Notes under the pieces: generated by a model
The model's database searches: none
Told to the model about the DNA's origin: nothing
The model's input: the letters and a program-made list of their open reading frames with translations, nothing else
Shown: positions 4,608-5,735 of the stretch, one piece after another
How positions within the stretch are numbered: the first letter of the stretch is position 1
Layout: each line of letters opens with the position of its first letter
Made by a program: the position numbers and the translations under genes
Assembly: GCA_937124505.1 (NCBI GenBank)
Contig: CAKZKV010000230.1
Coordinates: 1-5,735, forward strand
Direction: 5' to 3'
Source: an uncultured Alphaproteobacteria bacterium
GTDB lineage: Bacteria; Pseudomonadota; Alphaproteobacteria; Micavibrionales; Micavibrionaceae
Length of the DNA: 5,735 bases

Positions 4608-5735
4608 ATGGCACTAACTCACACCGCATGTATAAACGCAAAACCAAAAGATAAAGCGTATAAAAAATATGATACGGACGGGCTTTATTTGCTTATAAAT
4701 CCTAATGGCAGCAAGCTATGGCGATTAAAATATTCCTATCTATCAAAAGAAAAACTTCTATCACTAGGCAAATTTCCAATGTTTTCACTGGCAGAAGCCA
4801 GAGAGGAGCGTGACCGCCTTAAAAAGATGATTAAGTCCGGCATAGACCCGATTGAAGAAAAACGCGCACGCAAGCGCAATGCGGAGATTAAAGCCAATAA
4901 CACTTTTAAAAGCGTTGCTATGGAATGGCTGGAGAAGCAAAGCCAGAAATGGCAGCCAAAAACCACCGATAAAATTAGACGTTATTTAGAGAATGACCTT
5001 TTCCCTGAGCTTGGCAACCGCCCTATTGCAGATATCGATCCACCGGAACTGTTATTCACTCTTAGAAAAATAGAAGATAGAGGGGCATATTATCAGGCCG
5101 GACGCATTAAACAGATATGCGGGCAGATATTCCGCTATGGCGTGGCAACGGGTAAGAATCCTCGCGATATTTCTGCCGACTTAAAAGGAGCATTAACACC
5201 TCACAAAGGTAAACATTACGCTTCTATAGATTCAAAACAACTCCCAGACTTTCTTAAAGCATTGGAACAAAATCATGCACGGCTTTACCCTCAAACGCGA
5301 AGAGGGATAAAGTTACTAATGCTTACCATGGTAAGAACCAGTGAGCTTATTCTTTCTACATGGAATGAACTTAATTTTGAAAAAGGTGTTTGGCAAATAC
5401 CTGCGGAGCGTATGAAAATGGATCGCCCCCACATTGTTCCCTTAAGCAATCAAGTTATTGAACTTTTTCAAGAACAAAAAAAACGACACAGCACATATAA
5501 AAACCCCTTGGGTATTTCCTAATCAGGTCAGACCGCAAAAGCCGATGAGCAATAATACAATCCTTAAAGGTATAGAACGCTTAGGATATAAAGGTATTAT
5601 GACAGGGCATGGTTTTAGAGCAATGGCAATGACAATCCTCATGGAAGAATTAGGCTATCCGTTTGAAATACCGGACTCACAATTATCACATTTAGCTTAA
5701 TAGGTGCGAAGTATGACAATTCATTCCCCTTTGGG
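4608..5735 (+). pseudogene. P4-type tyrosine integrase, frameshifted and 3' partial
   Basis: The product would be a tyrosine recombinase of the P4/DUF4102 group, which inserts and excises islands at tRNA genes. The ATG at 4608 is chosen because MALTHTACINAKPKDKAYKK matches the usual family N-terminus; a TTG at 4557 would add 17 unusual residues. Numbered from there, the arm-binding domain is about 1-90, the core-binding SAM-like domain about 98-200, and the catalytic domain follows with R243 (MVRTSEL), K270 (RMKM) and H275 (HIVPL). This frame stops at 5520-5523 after KNPLGIS. The next frame carries on the family sequence: PWVFPN, KPMSNNTI, then MTGHGFR with His (5608-5610) and the second Arg (5617-5619), then QLSH, before a TAA at 5698-5700. 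The catalytic Tyr may be KYD at 5709-5717, back in the first frame, which stays open to the window end. Active-site residues are thus spread over two or three segments, so the enzyme is probably inactive. Confidence 0.85.
5476..5507 (+). other. frameshift interval in the integrase (A8 and A5C4 runs)
   Basis: The change from the first to the second frame equals one extra base. Two homopolymer sites could carry it: A8 at 5476-5483, or A5 (5499-5503) next to C4 (5504-5507). Removing one A or C at the second site joins TYK to TPWVFPN smoothly, which matches the family slightly better. Natural mutation or a sequencing error would look the same. Confidence 0.7.

Noticed and set aside
5476..5483. 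Programmed ribosomal frameshifting on the A8 run of the integrase
   Set aside because: Classical -1 slippage would enter the wrong frame; +1 is needed, and a probable second lesion downstream points to decay.

Overview
The window looks like a chromosomal segment from a Gram-negative bacterium, most likely an alphaproteobacterium of moderate G+C. This rests on the trigger factor/ClpP pair, a MotB-type OmpA domain and the general look of the proteins. Lineage confidence is moderate, because no marker here fixes the order. tRNA-His carries the normal encoded G-1 opposite C73, so the organism probably lies outside the alphaproteobacterial clade reported to have lost G-1.

Layout. (1) Positions 1-753, plus strand: the 3' part of a MotB-like gene whose membrane-anchor end lies before the window. 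(2) 761-781: a hairpin in the gap between two convergent genes, plausibly a shared weak terminator. (3) 3865-795, minus strand: a housekeeping protein-quality cluster in the order tig (trigger factor), an FkbM-family SAM methyltransferase, then clpP. The methyltransferase starts 6 nt after the tig stop, so it looks translationally coupled to it, and it separates two genes that are usually direct neighbours. clpX does not follow clpP here. (4) 3866-4251: a 386-bp gap holding the tig leader, a possible decayed small gene with a good ribosome-binding site (minus strand) and a promoter-like sequence for the tRNAs. (5) 4252-4421: tRNA-Leu(UAG) and tRNA-His(GUG), 9 nt apart and both with encoded CCA. 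(6) 4422-4607: an AT-rich, repeat-rich stretch with two sets of TTCA(T/C) boxes spaced exactly 10 bp apart, then five copies of a TGGGGTAT box (three direct, two inverted) ending on the base before an integrase ATG. (7) 4608-5735: a P4-type tyrosine integrase broken by one clear frameshift and probably a second; it runs off the window.

How it fits together. The left part is core genome: ribosome-associated chaperone, protease and flagellar stator component. The right part looks like the edge of a genomic island or prophage remnant inserted at the 3' end of tRNA-His, with the integrase just inside the tRNA-proximal end. The broken integrase suggests the element can no longer mobilise itself. 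The most unusual items are the repeat architecture before the integrase, the methyltransferase between tig and clpP, and a five-histidine loop inside the trigger factor prolyl-isomerase domain. I found no CRISPR array, rRNA or complete insertion sequence, and nothing that by itself amounts to a clearly new system.
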